From positions 31,948,001-32,012,000 of the forward strand of contig CM057465.1 of assembly GCA_030035585.1 (NCBI GenBank): a stretch of 64,000 nt of DNA. Reading direction: 5' to 3'. Shown here piece after piece: positions 45,601 to 55,830 of this stretch. The notes under the pieces were generated by a model that saw only the letters and a program-made list of their open reading frames with translations, ran no database searches and was not told where the DNA came from. The DNA is from Dugong dugon (Eukaryota; Chordata; Mammalia; Sirenia; Dugongidae). The position numbers and the translations under genes were made by a program. Numbering within the stretch: the first letter of the stretch is position 1; each line of letters begins with the position of its first letter.

Positions 45601-46450
45601 AGCGGGATACAAACCATAACCATTAACGCACAAACCCCAAAAGATAAGCTAGACAACTGGGATCTTCTAAAAATCAAACACCTCTGCTCTTCAGAAGACT
45701 TCACCAAAAGAGTAAAAAGAGAACCTACAAACTGGGAAAAAAATTTTGGACAGTAGAAGTCAGACAAAGGTCTAATCTCCATAATCTACGAGAAAATCCA
45801 ACACCTCTACAACAAAAAGACAAATAATCCTATTAAAAAATGGGCAAAAGAAATGAACAGACACTTCAACAAAGAAGACACTCAAATGACCAACAGATAC
45901 ATGAGGAAATGCTCACGATCACTAGCCATTAGAGAAATGCAAATTAAAACCACAATGAGATACCATCTCACCCTGCCATTACTGGCACGAATCAAAAACA
46001 CTGGAAATAACAAATGTTGGAGGGGCTGCAGGGAGATCAGAACACTTATGCACCGCTCGTGGGAATGCAAAATGATACAATCATTTTGGAAAATGATATG
46101 GCACTTCCTCAGAAAGCTAGAAATAGACATACCATTCAATCCAGCAATCCCACTCCTAGGAATATATCCTAGAGAAATAAGAGTCGTCACTCGAATAGAC
46201 ATATGCACACCTATGTTCATGGCAGCATTGTTCACAACAGCAAAACGATGGAAACAACCTAGATGCCCATCAACAGATGAATGGATAAACTAACTATGGT
46301 GCGTACACACAATGGAGTATTATGCAACGAGAAAGAACAATGATGAATCTGTGAACCATCTCATAACATGGATGAAACTGAAGGACATTATGCTGAGTGA
46401 AATAAGTCAATCACAAAAGGACAAATATTGTATGAGACCTGTATTGTAAA
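42627..46450 (+). pseudogene. L1 ORF2 remnant (endonuclease and RT disabled)
   Basis: ORF2 opens at ATG 42627 (MKATNSHLSIITLNVNGLN, catalytic Asn 14 kept). It has a stop at codon 30 (TAG 42714-42716) and a one-base loss near 42840. The residue equal to endonuclease Glu 43 is Lys (AAG at 42753), and the one equal to Asp 145 is Tyr (TAC at 43057). FSDHNAIK near 43296 keeps the His motif. The RT has RQGCP, but a TGA lies at 44592 and extra bases follow. FADD reads LADD (44728-44739). Further breaks lie at 43355-43361, about 43615, about 44030 and after 45197. The Cys-rich end is open to a TAA at 46291. An active ORF2p is impossible. Confidence 0.95.
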
Positions 46451-47615
46451 AACTCATGAAAAAATTCACACGCAAAATGTAACAATCCTTGTTGGTTATC
46501 AGGGATGGGAGGGGTGGGGGCGGGAAATACTAAATAGGCAATAGATAAGTGGTATCTTGGGTGAAGGGTGAGACAGTACACAATACAGGGGAAAGTAGCA
46601 CAACCTGTACAAGGAAAGGTCATGGAAGCCCCATAGACACATCCAAACTCCCTGAGGGACTGAGTTGCTGGGCGGAGGGCTGTGGGGACCATGGTCTCGG
46701 GGAACATCTAGCTCAATTGGCATGACACAGCTTATAAAGACAATGTTCTACATTCTACCTTGGTGAGTAGCATCTGGGGTCTTAAAAGCCTGTGAGCGGC
46801 CATCTAAGATACTCCACTGGTCTCATCCCTTCAGGAGCAAGGGAGAATGAAGAGAACAGGATACAAGGAAAAGATTAGTCCAAAGGACTAATGGACCACA
46901 GCTACCAAGGCCTCCACCAGACTGAGTCCAGTATAGCTAGACGGTGCCCGGATACCACCACTGACTGCTCTGACCAGGATTACAACAGAGGGTTCTGGAC
47001 AGAGCTGGAGAAGGATGTAGAACAAAATTCTAACTCACCAAAAAAAAGACCAGATTTACTGGCCTAAAGGAGACTGGAGGAACCCTGAGAGTATGGCCTC
47101 CAGACACCCTTTTAGCTCAGTGGTGAAGTTATCTCCGAGGTTCACCTTTCAGCCTGGGAGTGGACAGCCCCGTAAAACCAAATGAGACTAACGAGGTACA
47201 GTAGTCCAGCGACAAGGGCCAGAAGGCAGAAGGGGACAGGGAAGCTGGCGATAGGGAACCCAAGGTTGAGTAAGGATACTGTTGATGTGTTGTGAGGTTG
47301 TTAACCATTGTCATAGGGCAACATGTGTAGTAACTGTTAAATGAGAAACTATTTTGTTCTGTAAGCCTTCATCTTAAGTGAGAATAACAGCACAATTGGA
47401 AGAGCGTAGTCAATGTCACTGAACTGTGCATGTAGAAATTTTTGAAATGGTATGTCTTTGGCTATGCGTATTTTCACCAAAAAAGGTTGAGAAGTTAGAG
47501 GGTTACATGTTGTGGGGTTGTTAACCAATGTCATAAAACAATATGTGTACTACTGTTTCATGAGAAACTATTTGTTCTGTAAGCCTTCACCTGAAGTACA
47601 ATAAAATAAATAAGT
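46451..47615 (+). other. L1 copy 2 3' UTR with repeated end
   Basis: Contains a G-rich tract (46502-46524), a block shared with other L1 copies (gaaccctgagagtatggcct) and a terminal sequence (about 47281-47385) that recurs in altered form at about 47500-47605. Between the two is a segment (about 47386-47495) resembling the end of the other L1 subfamily at 10740-10830. Ends with AATAAA and an A-rich tail. Confidence 0.8.
46502..46524 (+). other. G-quadruplex-like tract, L1 3' UTR
   Basis: Five G-runs of three to five bases separated by one base each (the pattern gggatgggaggggtgggggc and a final ggg). It is the counterpart of 8591-8610. Confidence 0.75.
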
Positions 47616-47628
47616 AAATAATTGTTGA
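47616..47628 (+). repeat. Target-site duplication of L1 copy 2, right
   Basis: aaataattgttga, a perfect match to 39501-39513. Confidence 0.93.
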
Positions 47629-47770
47629 TTTTTGAATAACAACGATATAAGCCATAAAATACTGGTCCTTTTGGTTTACTGAAACAAAATAATTGTCAAC
47701 ATCGAATTTTATTTCCAGTAGTGTATAATTCATAACATTTTCAATCAAGCAACGCTTGAGAAAGTTTATT
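47629..47770 (+). mobile_element. Old L1M ORF1 remnant, right part
   Basis: aacaaaataattgtcaacat, cgaattttatttccagtag match L1 ORF1 codons around Asn-Cys-Gln-Pro-Arg-Ile. This continues the L1M broken at 39500, so copy 2 landed inside ORF1 of the old element. Confidence 0.6.
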
Positions 47771-47773
47771 ACC

Positions 47774-47918
47774 AAAGGGCATAGTGGTTAAGAGCTAGGC
47801 TGCTACCCAAAAGGTCAGTGGTTGTAATCTACCAACCGCTCCTTGGAAAATCTGTGGAGCAGTTCCACTCTGTCCTATAGGGTTGCTATGAGTTGGAATT
47901 GACTCGACGGCAACGGGT
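47774..47918 (+). mobile_element. AfroSINE, head-shortened
   Basis: Starts within the head (ggcatagtggttaagagcta) and runs to the tail ttgactcgacggcaacgggt. Confidence 0.88.
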
Positions 47919-48922
47919 TTATCAAACCAGTATTCTGAGGAGATAAGCATGCTCCTTGATCTGAAGAATCTTCAGTTCCAGTTGGAACTTGGAGCATCTA
48001 CATCCATAAGCAAAGTCCAGTCCACAGCAAACCATCAAATTGCAGCAATCTACACTAGCTCAAGGTGTGAAACATTTTTCTCTTCATTCGGTCAGGTTCT
48101 GATCAGCTCATCCCTAGCCCCCGTGGGCTAGGTCAATGGGTACCAGCCATAGGCTTTGGAGTTCACACACCTTCTGGCACTTCAGGCCAGCCGGCCCTTT
48201 CTCTCTCTCTTTCATCTCTAGCCCCCATGGGCTAGGTCAAAGGGTGCCAATGAAGTATGTCTAAATTTAGCCCATCTCTTCACTGCTGTACCTCTTCCAC
48301 TTCCACTCATCTCGTGGCCCCAGGTGGTCACTTCAAGCACGCATACCAGGCTTTCTACTCCTGGCTCACTTTAACCTCCAGTCCTGGAAGTGGGTTCTTC
48401 TGATGGGCACTGACTTCTCCTGCCGTGAGGTAACCAGCAACAAACCGCTTGCTCAAAATTCAAAAAGCAAAACAGTCTTTTTTGGTTTTTTTCCTAAAGG
48501 GCCTTCCTTCAAATACAAATCTCCTGCTCTCTCCGCAGTTCTGGATAGGTCTGCAAGTCTTTTCGCAAATATAGTCATTTTGAGGGAAAGATGTCCCTAT
48601 GTGTTTGGGGAGGGGGATACCAAGTGTTCCTAAGGTAGGGCTAATATTCTATTTCTTAGTTTGAGTTAAGCAGCAGAGGATGTTTATGTTATCATTTTTG
48701 CATGAAGTATGCATATAATTTTAGACACTCATCAGTATAGTATATCCCAACATTTAAAAAATTACCATCAGGACTCTTTAAAAAGGAACTTTTTTAACAT
48801 CATTGAGTAGTTACATGTTAGAACTGAATGGATGGAGCATGTTGAAGTAGTTGACTCCTTGAAATATCTCCTGTCCCTGATATTTTATTTAGCAAAACAT
48901 ACAACTGTTATATTCATTGAGT
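47919..48922. other. Unassigned stretch with a 37-bp spaced duplication
   Basis: The repeat units at 48109-48145 and 48213-48249 are noted separately. The sequence from about 47950 to 48600 looks unlike the AT-rich surroundings (moderate GC, pyrimidine-rich) and could be an unrecognised LTR or other repeat. Confidence 0.4.
48109..48249 (+). repeat. Two 37-bp direct repeats 104 bp apart
   Basis: catccctagcccccgtgggc then taggtcaatggg at 48109, and catctctagcccccatgggc then taggtcaaaggg at 48213. Each unit includes the near-palindrome tagcccccgtgggcta. Confidence 0.85.
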
Positions 48923-49116
48923 AAGGAGAAATATGGAGCCCTGGTGATGAAGTGGTTAAGAGCTCAGGCTGCTAACCAAAAGGTCGGCAATTCAAATCCA
49001 CTAGTCGCCGCTTGGAAATCCTACGGAGCAGTTCTGCTCTGTCCTATAGAGTTGCTATGAGTCAGAATCTAGGCTCAGAACAACAACAACAACAACCAAC
49101 CAACAAAGGAGAAATA
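48923..49116 (+). mobile_element. AfroSINE with perfect 11-bp TSD and (CAA)n tail
   Basis: 48934-49105 with aaggagaaata at 48923-48933 and 49106-49116. The tail lacks the usual ggtttggtttt and ends in a caacaa repeat, as in RTE and the tRNA-Gly-headed SINE. Confidence 0.92.
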
Positions 49117-50479
49117 ATTGTGAGACATTTAGATGGTAGCAGCTGAAAGACTAGCATCTCAAAGAAGCAATATTCTTTGGACAAAACTGGCTTTTACCGA
49201 ATGAACAGCCGAGATTTGGGGAGACTTCGTTTCAGTTCTCCTTTCCAAATATCATCATACCTGTCCTCACAGTTGTCTATTTCCAGTCTCCCAGGCTGGA
49301 GCCCTGACGGGGGTTCCATGGGTCACATTTTATGCAGCTTTTACACGTTGGCCAATGTCAGGCACCTAGGACTCTTCATCTCTGGCATTTGTGGCACTTG
49401 GAAGATAAGCTACAACAAATCAGGCTGGCTAAACTCCCCAATTCCATCTGGTACTGCTGCAGCATAGATAGATGCCATCATGTTTTAAAAAAGAAATCTG
49501 ACTGGCAATGGTGTGTCTTGAGTCATGAAATGCGGGAGATGGTCACTCAAATAAGTAAGAGAGGAAAATCACTCAAAGCTTGTTATAATTTTGAGCTATT
49601 TTCATTTGATGTAATTTCATAGATCATATAGAACTGGTGCTACAAAACGAAATACACAGTATATAAATAGATCGTAGAAAAGCTTTGTGGCTTTCTCCAA
49701 TAGTTACAACATGGCAACTGCTATATAAGATTTCTCCTGAATTTTAAGCATTTTGAAAAACTAAAATTGGTTTCTGTCCATTTCTCTGTCTTTTTTTGAC
49801 CCTATCAAGAAATACCTTTCAAGTTTTCCAACACTTTTTCACTGATATGCAATGCTATGTGTTAAGCATGAAGAGGGCTTCGTAACTATCACCAGTTTGG
49901 AGCTCACAAGAGGTCAGGGAAATTGAAAGATGCTAGATTCAATTCTGTCTTCCAACCCCCTCTCCCAAGACAACCGCCCTTCTTTATCATGTCTGCACAA
50001 ATCCCTGGCGCAAATATTGCATCAGGAAGTATCGTTGCACAAATTGAAGTCTGAACTTACCATATAAACTGAGGAAATAATATTCTATGGTGCCTGTGAT
50101 GAAGTCAGTTTCTCTCATGCACTCTGCTATTTGACAGCTGACTTGGAGGCAGTGGAAACAAAAAAAAACTAAGTCTAGCAACGACTTTAAAATAATAAAC
50201 CTTTACCCCCAAAGCTAGTCTCGCAACCAGTTTATATAAATGTCAGGGACAAAAAAAGACAAAAATAAATAAACTTGAGAGAATGCAAGAGGATAAGGTC
50301 GATACTAGCATAGCATGGTTGTACAAAGATCAAGTCCCACCCAATTAATGCAGACTTCCTTCAAAGATAGAGTTCATGGCTGAGAAATTAGGACAAAATG
50401 AGTAAAATTTATCTTTGTATTGGCAAGGCTTTATATGTAACCCTTATATGTGAGTTCATGTGCTGATGACAGAAAAAGA
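49117..50479. other. No recognisable gene or repeat
   Basis: AT-rich. The 96-codon frames at 49177-49467 and 49332-49622 overlap in different frames and match nothing I know. Confidence 0.4.
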
Positions 50480-50630
50480 GAAAGCTTGTTAAGTCTGTAG
50501 GTGACACTAACTTGAGAGGATGCCTAGCAAAGGAGAGGACGGGAGAAGAATTAAAAATGTAGACATTGCCTGAGCAGTTGAAGAGAAGCAGACCATGGTT
50601 CAATAATACTGAGGTTAAGAAGATACAAGA
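50480..50630 (+). mobile_element. CR1/L3-like fragment
   Basis: ctgtaggtgacactaacttg then agaggatgcctagc and a ctgagcagttgaagagaag block resemble the RT end of an L3-type CR1 LINE. Strongly decayed. Confidence 0.4.
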
Positions 50631-50745
50631 CACTGGGCTAAGGGCTTTAGATATAGTTTATCATTTTCTCTCATAATAAGGTCTTGAAGGAGATATCTTT
50701 ACAGATAAGGACAATGTGAAATCCCAAAGAAGCAGGATCATCTAT
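50631..50745 (-). mobile_element. MIR fragment
   Basis: agacactgggctaagggctt, tagatatagtttatcatttt and ctttacagataaggacaatg give the 3' half of a minus-strand MIR. Confidence 0.55.
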
Positions 50746-50880
50746 ACCTGAAAGAGGCAATAATGCTATCATCAGGAAGTGTGGGCAGGAAATAAATACC
50801 TGTGATATAATAGTATTTCTTTAAAGGAAGTGGAGTTGGATTTCAAAGCTTAGAAAACAATTTCTACTGATCTAGTTTGC

Positions 50881-51058
50881 ATACAGTTAACACACTCAAC
50901 TGCTAATCAAAAAATGGGAGGTTCAAGTCCACCCAGATGTGCCTCAGAAGAACATCCTGGTGATCTACTTCTGAAAAATCAGCCATTGAAAAAACTATGG
51001 AACACAGTTCTACTCTGACATACACAGGGTCACCATGAGTGGGAATCCACTCGTGAGT
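50881..51058 (+). mobile_element. AfroSINE, tRNA-Asn-like variant
   Basis: aacacactcaactgctaatc, ggaggttcaagtccacccag, a ctggtgatctacttctg block and tcaccatgagtgggaatcca follow the variant seen at 3973. The first bases of the head are lost. Confidence 0.85.
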
Positions 51059-51228
51059 AAGTGGAAAATTTCAGAATGTCAAGGGAGTTGGTTGAATATT
51101 TATTCTTCAGAGCTTTTGAGGGTGGAGATGTCACAGCCCAAAGAGTGCAGACATCTAGGAAATGCCAGCTTGATATGTCTATGGTATCTAGATATAGTAC
51201 CAAGATCAAATGCACAGATTTAGAGTGG

Positions 51229-51533
51229 GGGTCAGCAAAGTATGACCCATGGGCCAAATCTGACTCCTTCTCCATTTTTGTACAGTTCACAAGAATGGTT
51301 TATACATTTTCAAATACTCGAAAATATATCAAAAGAAGAATATTTCATGACATGCATAAATAGAAAATTCAAATTTCAGTATCTATAAGTAATTTTTATT
51401 GGAACACAGCCATGCATGCTCATTCTTTTACATAGTATCTATGGCAGTTTTCACACTAAAAGTAGAGTTGAGTATGGCCTACAAAGCCAAAATATTTACT
51501 AGCATTGGCCTTTACAAAAAAACTTTGCCAACT
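51229..51533 (+). mobile_element. hAT-like non-autonomous DNA transposon
   Basis: gggtcagcaaagtatgaccc, atgggccaaatctgactcc, ttttattggaacacagccat, gagttgagtatggcctacaa and a final aactttgccaactta are the blocks of a well-known mammalian MER-class element. Its ends (ggtcagcaaagt and actttgccaactt) are imperfect inverted repeats. I place it in hAT by recognition of its ends, not by search. Confidence 0.72.
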
Positions 51534-51534
51534 T

Positions 51535-51740
51535 AGCTCTAAAGTCATTGGGTCTTGAATTCAAACCCAATTTTTGTCTAATTATGTGATCTTAAGAAAG
51601 CCACTTAATTTCTCCAAACCTTAGTATGTTCAACCTTCAATGTTACCTCCCTTGAAGGTTTATTACAAAAGAAAATGATAAACTATGTCTAAAGCACTTA
51701 ATCTAGTATCTTGTACATAATAAAAGTTCAATAAATTACA
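51535..51740 (+). mobile_element. MIR
   Basis: gggtcttgaattcaaaccca, gtgatcttaagaaagccact, taatttctccaaaccttagt and tgtacataataaaagttcaa form a plus-strand MIR. It directly abuts the hAT-like element. Confidence 0.78.
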
Positions 51741-52109
51741 GCTAGAGATATTCTACCCAGATAACTCTAATTCATGATCCAGCTTTACTGCCTATCATTC
51801 TTATAATATATCGTGGGTTTCCTAAGCCCATTCAAAATTTTTCAGTACCATTATCCTACTCAAGTAATTTCATTAAGTCATCATTTTCCTATAAAACAGC
51901 TAGTGTGTTGATGAGGCATAGTGTGGTAAAGAACTAACAACAATCATATATAAAGCTCTGTAAGGTATCAACTATGCCACATAAATCCATTCAGAAAATA
52001 CTTACTGGGATCCCACCATGATCTAAGGACAGCCTCAGGTGCTGCCCTGGGTCTTCACAATGCAGAGTCTGCTGGTTGCCTCCCAACAGTCACTCTCTTC
52101 TTCGTTCTC
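51741..52109. other. No recognisable gene or repeat
   Basis: AT-rich. There is nothing to report except a weak L2-like stretch near 51975-52060 (aaatccattcagaaaatact, then tgctgccctgggtc). Confidence 0.35.
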
Positions 52110-52540
52110 ACTGATAGAACTTCAATTTTGTAAGGGGCAGCAATGTGCCCAGCTTAAAAAATAAAAATAAACACTACACTCCCCTGCTTCCCCTGAGGGT
52201 AGGGATGATTTTGGTAATGAGAAATACGTAAAGGTCACTAGGCGAGGCTTCCATTTTGGGCTGGATTGTACTTCCTGTTGTTTGCTCTTAGTCCTCGCCC
52301 TTCTTCCTACCTGAACTGTGTACATTATGGCTAGAGCTCCAGCACTCATTTTAGGGTTATGAGGGAAAGGCTAAAATATCTGCAGAAATCTAGGCCTTAA
52401 TATTCTTGAGTTGCTTAACCACTACCAGCAACTCTCTACCTCAAGACTTCTTGCTAAATCAGAAAAATAAAGCCCTTAATTTGTCTTTTAGTTTCTCTAT
52501 TTCTTGTAGCTAAATGCAACTCTAACTAATACATTCACCC
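52110..52540 (+). repeat. Old mammalian repeat, family uncertain
   Basis: gggcagcaatgtgcccagct, a ctcccctgcttcccctgagg block, ttttgggctggattgtactt and an end reading ctctatttcttgtagctaaa then tgcaactctaactaatac. The end resembles a group of decayed repeats also suspected at 19900-20310. No coding sequence. Confidence 0.45.
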
Positions 52541-53250
52541 TCAAGAAGTTCTTTGATCCACATACTTCCTTAGGCCCATGCACCCAAACATCAGGGTTGC
52601 AGTTTAGCCATTTTGATCCACTTGTTAACATTTGTGCCTGAGCATCATTATGTAATCAACTGGCACCAGTCATGCAAAGTCCTTGAGTGACCAGAAAAAA
52701 AAGATAAAAAATGGGGTATGTTATTTCTTGGAGAAAAGGAATTTGAGATGCTGAACTTCAAATAAGACTTCTTGCCATGCTGACTACTGACAATTGGTGA
52801 TCTTAATTGACAGCATCCGTGATTCGGGAGCTTGAACTCTGCGCTACAAATCAGCAGTACAACTGTATTAGCACTTAAAGAAATTTTAAATGGAAACTTC
52901 AAACTTTGTAAACCTTGTGTTCACCCACTCTGGAAACATTCTCCCTTACAAAGACTAGATTAAATGGCAAGGAGGCTTTATTGATGTCAAGTTCATTTAA
53001 GTCACAACTTGTGTAGGCAGGCTGCTGATGTTAGTTGCATTTATATGTGCCCAGTCGTTGTCATTAATACGATCCTATTGCCTTTATTTAAACAGCTTAC
53101 ATTTGAAGTCAATAGAAGTGAGTAGGAGACTTAGTTGTGTTTTCTGTTAGTGATCAGTAAGGGATATATAAATTTTGTCAATCTTTTAGTTTATTTATTT
53201 GCTATCTGAATAGATCTGTCATCCACAAAACTCAAGCAGTGAAATAACCA
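52541..53250. other. No recognisable gene or repeat
   Basis: AT-rich sequence without landmarks. Confidence 0.4.
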
Positions 53251-53422
53251 GAAAAAAAAAAAAAAAACAACCAAGCCCGTTGCCGTCAAGTCGATTCTGA
53301 CTGATAGAGACCCTACAGGACAAAGTAGAACTGCCTCGCAGGGTTTCCAAGGAGCAGCCAGTGGATTCAAACTGCCGACCTTTTGGTTAGCAGCCGAGCT
53401 CTTAACCTCTGCACCACCAGGG
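53251..53422 (-). mobile_element. AfroSINE
   Basis: Reverse-oriented, with an A-rich tail start (aaaacaaccaagcccgttgc) and head end ctctgcaccaccagggaa. Well preserved, with the target-site duplication unclear. Confidence 0.92.
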
Positions 53423-54569
53423 AACAGAATCAATATTTTTGCTTGGTAAACCAAAAAATGTAGCTCTGCTTTCATAACCATTGGAAATAAACTTATAACC
53501 TTAACTGAAAAGGGGGAAAAGTTATCTACACAACTTTGCTGCCCACCTTTAATAACAGTGAGAACATACATTGATTTGTAAATCATTCATTAAATCTCTG
53601 AAGATTATATTTTTAAACGCGCTTCAAAGAGAAGAAAAGCAGCAGCTACACATTTTTAATTAATAGCAAAAACAAAATAACAGCCCGTATCCTCTTGTGT
53701 TTACACTGGGTGTAACCTTGGTTTTTCCCTACCAAGGGAGCCTGGTGCTTTGAAATCCAAAGCAAGGTTTTTTTGTGGTTATGACATTTCCCATGACGTT
53801 TACTAACAAATCAATCTGGCTTTTAAAGCACTGAAAACAGGGACTTGTGAATGAGAAACCATAATAAGGCTTCAAGCCAACAAAGTTACTTTGATTTTTC
53901 CCTCCAAAACTTTGACAAGTTTTATCTGAAAAGGGATCTGACTAGTTATACTTCAAAGGCTAGGGCCATCGAAGAGGCTTTTTATTAACAGCAGGGTTAT
54001 TTAATTCCCCTGGGACTTTGGATATAATCAAGTTACATAGTGAACACCGAGTAAAAATTTAATTTAGTCTTGTCTTCATCAGACCCAAGGGATGCAACAG
54101 GAAAGACGGAAACTACTGTCTCAAAGGCGTGGAGATAGGAGGTAAGAATGTGACCAGAGGGAGCAACTAAGGATTTCTGCAACACCTCAAGCAGTATCTC
54201 AGCTCTAAGGTACAAAACAATGTGGGTCTTGTTTGGGTTTTTGTTTTTCTCTTAAAAGTTTCTTTAATTCAGATAAACCTTAAGAAATATTCTACCGGTG
54301 ACTTTGGGAACTCAGGAATCACTGGCAGTTGCATTCAGAACCCTTGCTGACAATCATCAGACCCAAGTCAACTGGTTTAAGATTATCTCACTAAATAATT
54401 AAAGATTAATTAGTATGGGGAAATATAATAAGAAAGTTCAGTCCCACACCTTATTTGAACTCGCTGTGTAACCTTAGCAAAGCACTTGAGACTCTCTTAA
54501 GCTCAATTTCTAACCTCACAGGATGTATTATAAGGGCTAGAAGACCTAATCAACATAAAAGGGATCAAT
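53423..54569. other. No recognisable gene or repeat
   Basis: AT-rich. No supported feature. Confidence 0.4.
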
Positions 54570-54733
54570 CGGCCCTGGCGGCGCAGTGGTTGGTTAAGAG
54601 CTCAGCTGCTAACCAAAAAGTCAGCAGTTGGAATCCACCAGCTGCTCCTTGGAAACCCTATGGGGCAGTTCTACTCTGCCCTATAGGGGTGCTATGAGTC
54701 AGAATCAGCTCCACTGCAACGGGTAGTTGGTAT
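54570..54733 (+). mobile_element. AfroSINE
   Basis: Head cggccctggcggcgcagtgg with a small internal repetition (ggttggttaag), tail gagtcagaatcagctccact. The next SINE starts ten bases further on. Confidence 0.92.
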
Positions 54734-54963
54734 CATCTACAAGAAGTCTCTGGGTGGTGCAAATGGTTAATGCACTGGCTCGCTGCTAACAGAAAGGCTG
54801 GAGGTTCGAGTCCACCCAGAGGCACCTCAGAAATAAGGCCTGGTGATCTACTTCCAAAATATCAATTATTGAAAACACTATGGGGGCACAGTTTTACTCT
54901 GACATACATGACATCATTATGAGTCAGAACTGACTCTACATTAACTGGTTTTATCATCTACAA
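54731..54963 (+). mobile_element. AfroSINE, tRNA-Asn-like variant, with TSD
   Basis: 54743-54951: gaagtctctgggtggtgcaa, gaaaggctggaggttcgagt, ggcctggtgatctacttcca and the tail tatgagtcagaactgactct. tatcatctacaa is at 54731-54742 and 54952-54963. It inserted immediately downstream of the previous SINE. Confidence 0.93.
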
Positions 54964-55179
54964 AGTAGCTTACACTTGACAGTCACTATTTTCTATTAGA
55001 TCAGTGGTTGCCAAGTCCCTATCTCTCCCAGGAATTTCTTATAATTACATATCCCATTACATATACAGGGATGTATCTCAACATCCACAATACATTCTGT
55101 GAAATAGGATGTTATGTGATTTCGATACAGTGTGGACACTATATTATGTACAGGACAGAGGTGTATAATGGTCATCGGT
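54964..55179. other. No recognisable feature
   Basis: AT-rich approach to the CpG-rich patch. Confidence 0.35.
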
Positions 55180-55830
55180 CCGGCCCAGGACCTGCGATGC
55201 TGCCACTGCTGTTGCCAAGCAGAGGTCCTTTGAAAATTTGGGCTCTGCCACCATGGGTTCTTCAGGTCCTGGTCTCGAGAGCCTCGCCTGGCGCCCACTG
55301 AGGACCCAGTCCAGCAAGCAGACTCCTGGCCTCGCTGCGCTGCTGGCTCCCTTCCCTTCCTCCCTCCCTGCCTGCCTTCTCCATCTCCTTTAAACCCGTT
55401 GCCATCGCGAGCCTATAGGACAGAGTAGAACTGCCCCATAGGATTTCCAAGGAGTGGCTGGTGGATTTGAACTGCCAGGCTTTTGGTTAGCAGCCAGGCT
55501 CTTAACCACTGCACCACCAGGGCTCCCTATCTCCCCTAATGGGGTTTAAACTCTTCCAGCCCTGCCTGCCCCAACTCGGACTGCTTGGTGGCCGCCACCG
55601 TGGGAGGAACCGTGGCCTCGGCCCAGGCATCACGTGCAGCGCACCCGGTCCAGGTGGGGCGGTGGCCTTTGCGGGGCATCCCCCTCTGTGGCTCCAGCGG
55701 CTTCTGCAAGGAAGGTCCCTGCCTGAGGTGAGCTCTGTGGGACAGGCAGCCATAGACGGGCATCGGACTCCCTCTCCCTGCCGCTCCTCCCCTGGGGGAG
55801 AGGCGGGACCAGAGAGCGGCTGATAGATCA
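55180..55830 (+). other. GC- and CpG-rich patch, interrupted by a SINE
   Basis: Against AT-rich surroundings this stretch is strongly GC-rich. I counted about 16 CpGs in 55575-55825 (cgcc, cgtg, gcgg groups). A reverse AfroSINE (55389-55526) splits it. Open frames on both strands (94 codons plus, 110 minus) overlap and match no family, as expected of GC-rich DNA. It could be a CpG island of an unseen non-coding transcript, a retrocopy or an unrecognised LTR. Confidence 0.5.
55381..55534 (-). mobile_element. AfroSINE with internal deletion and TSD
   Basis: 55389-55526. The tail lacks the usual block between gttgcc and cctatagg. Flanks ccatctcc (55381-55388) and ctatctcc (55527-55534). Confidence 0.88.

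Larger units (their letters stand above)
39514..47615 (+). mobile_element. L1 copy 2, full length (about 8.1 kb)
   Basis: A complete LINE-1 with a long 5' UTR (39514-41152), intact ORF1 (41153-42202), an inter-ORF stretch, an ORF2 remnant (42627 to about 46450) and a long 3' UTR ending with AATAAA at 47600-47605 and an A-rich tail. Perfect 13-bp duplications flank it. It sits inside an older L1M ORF1 in the same orientation. ORF1 is open but ORF2 is disabled, so the element cannot move on its own, although the ORF1 protein could in principle still be made. Confidence 0.96.

Noticed and set aside
53191-53586. A 131-codon minus-strand frame
   Set aside because: The middle is AfroSINE sequence and the flanks show no signature.
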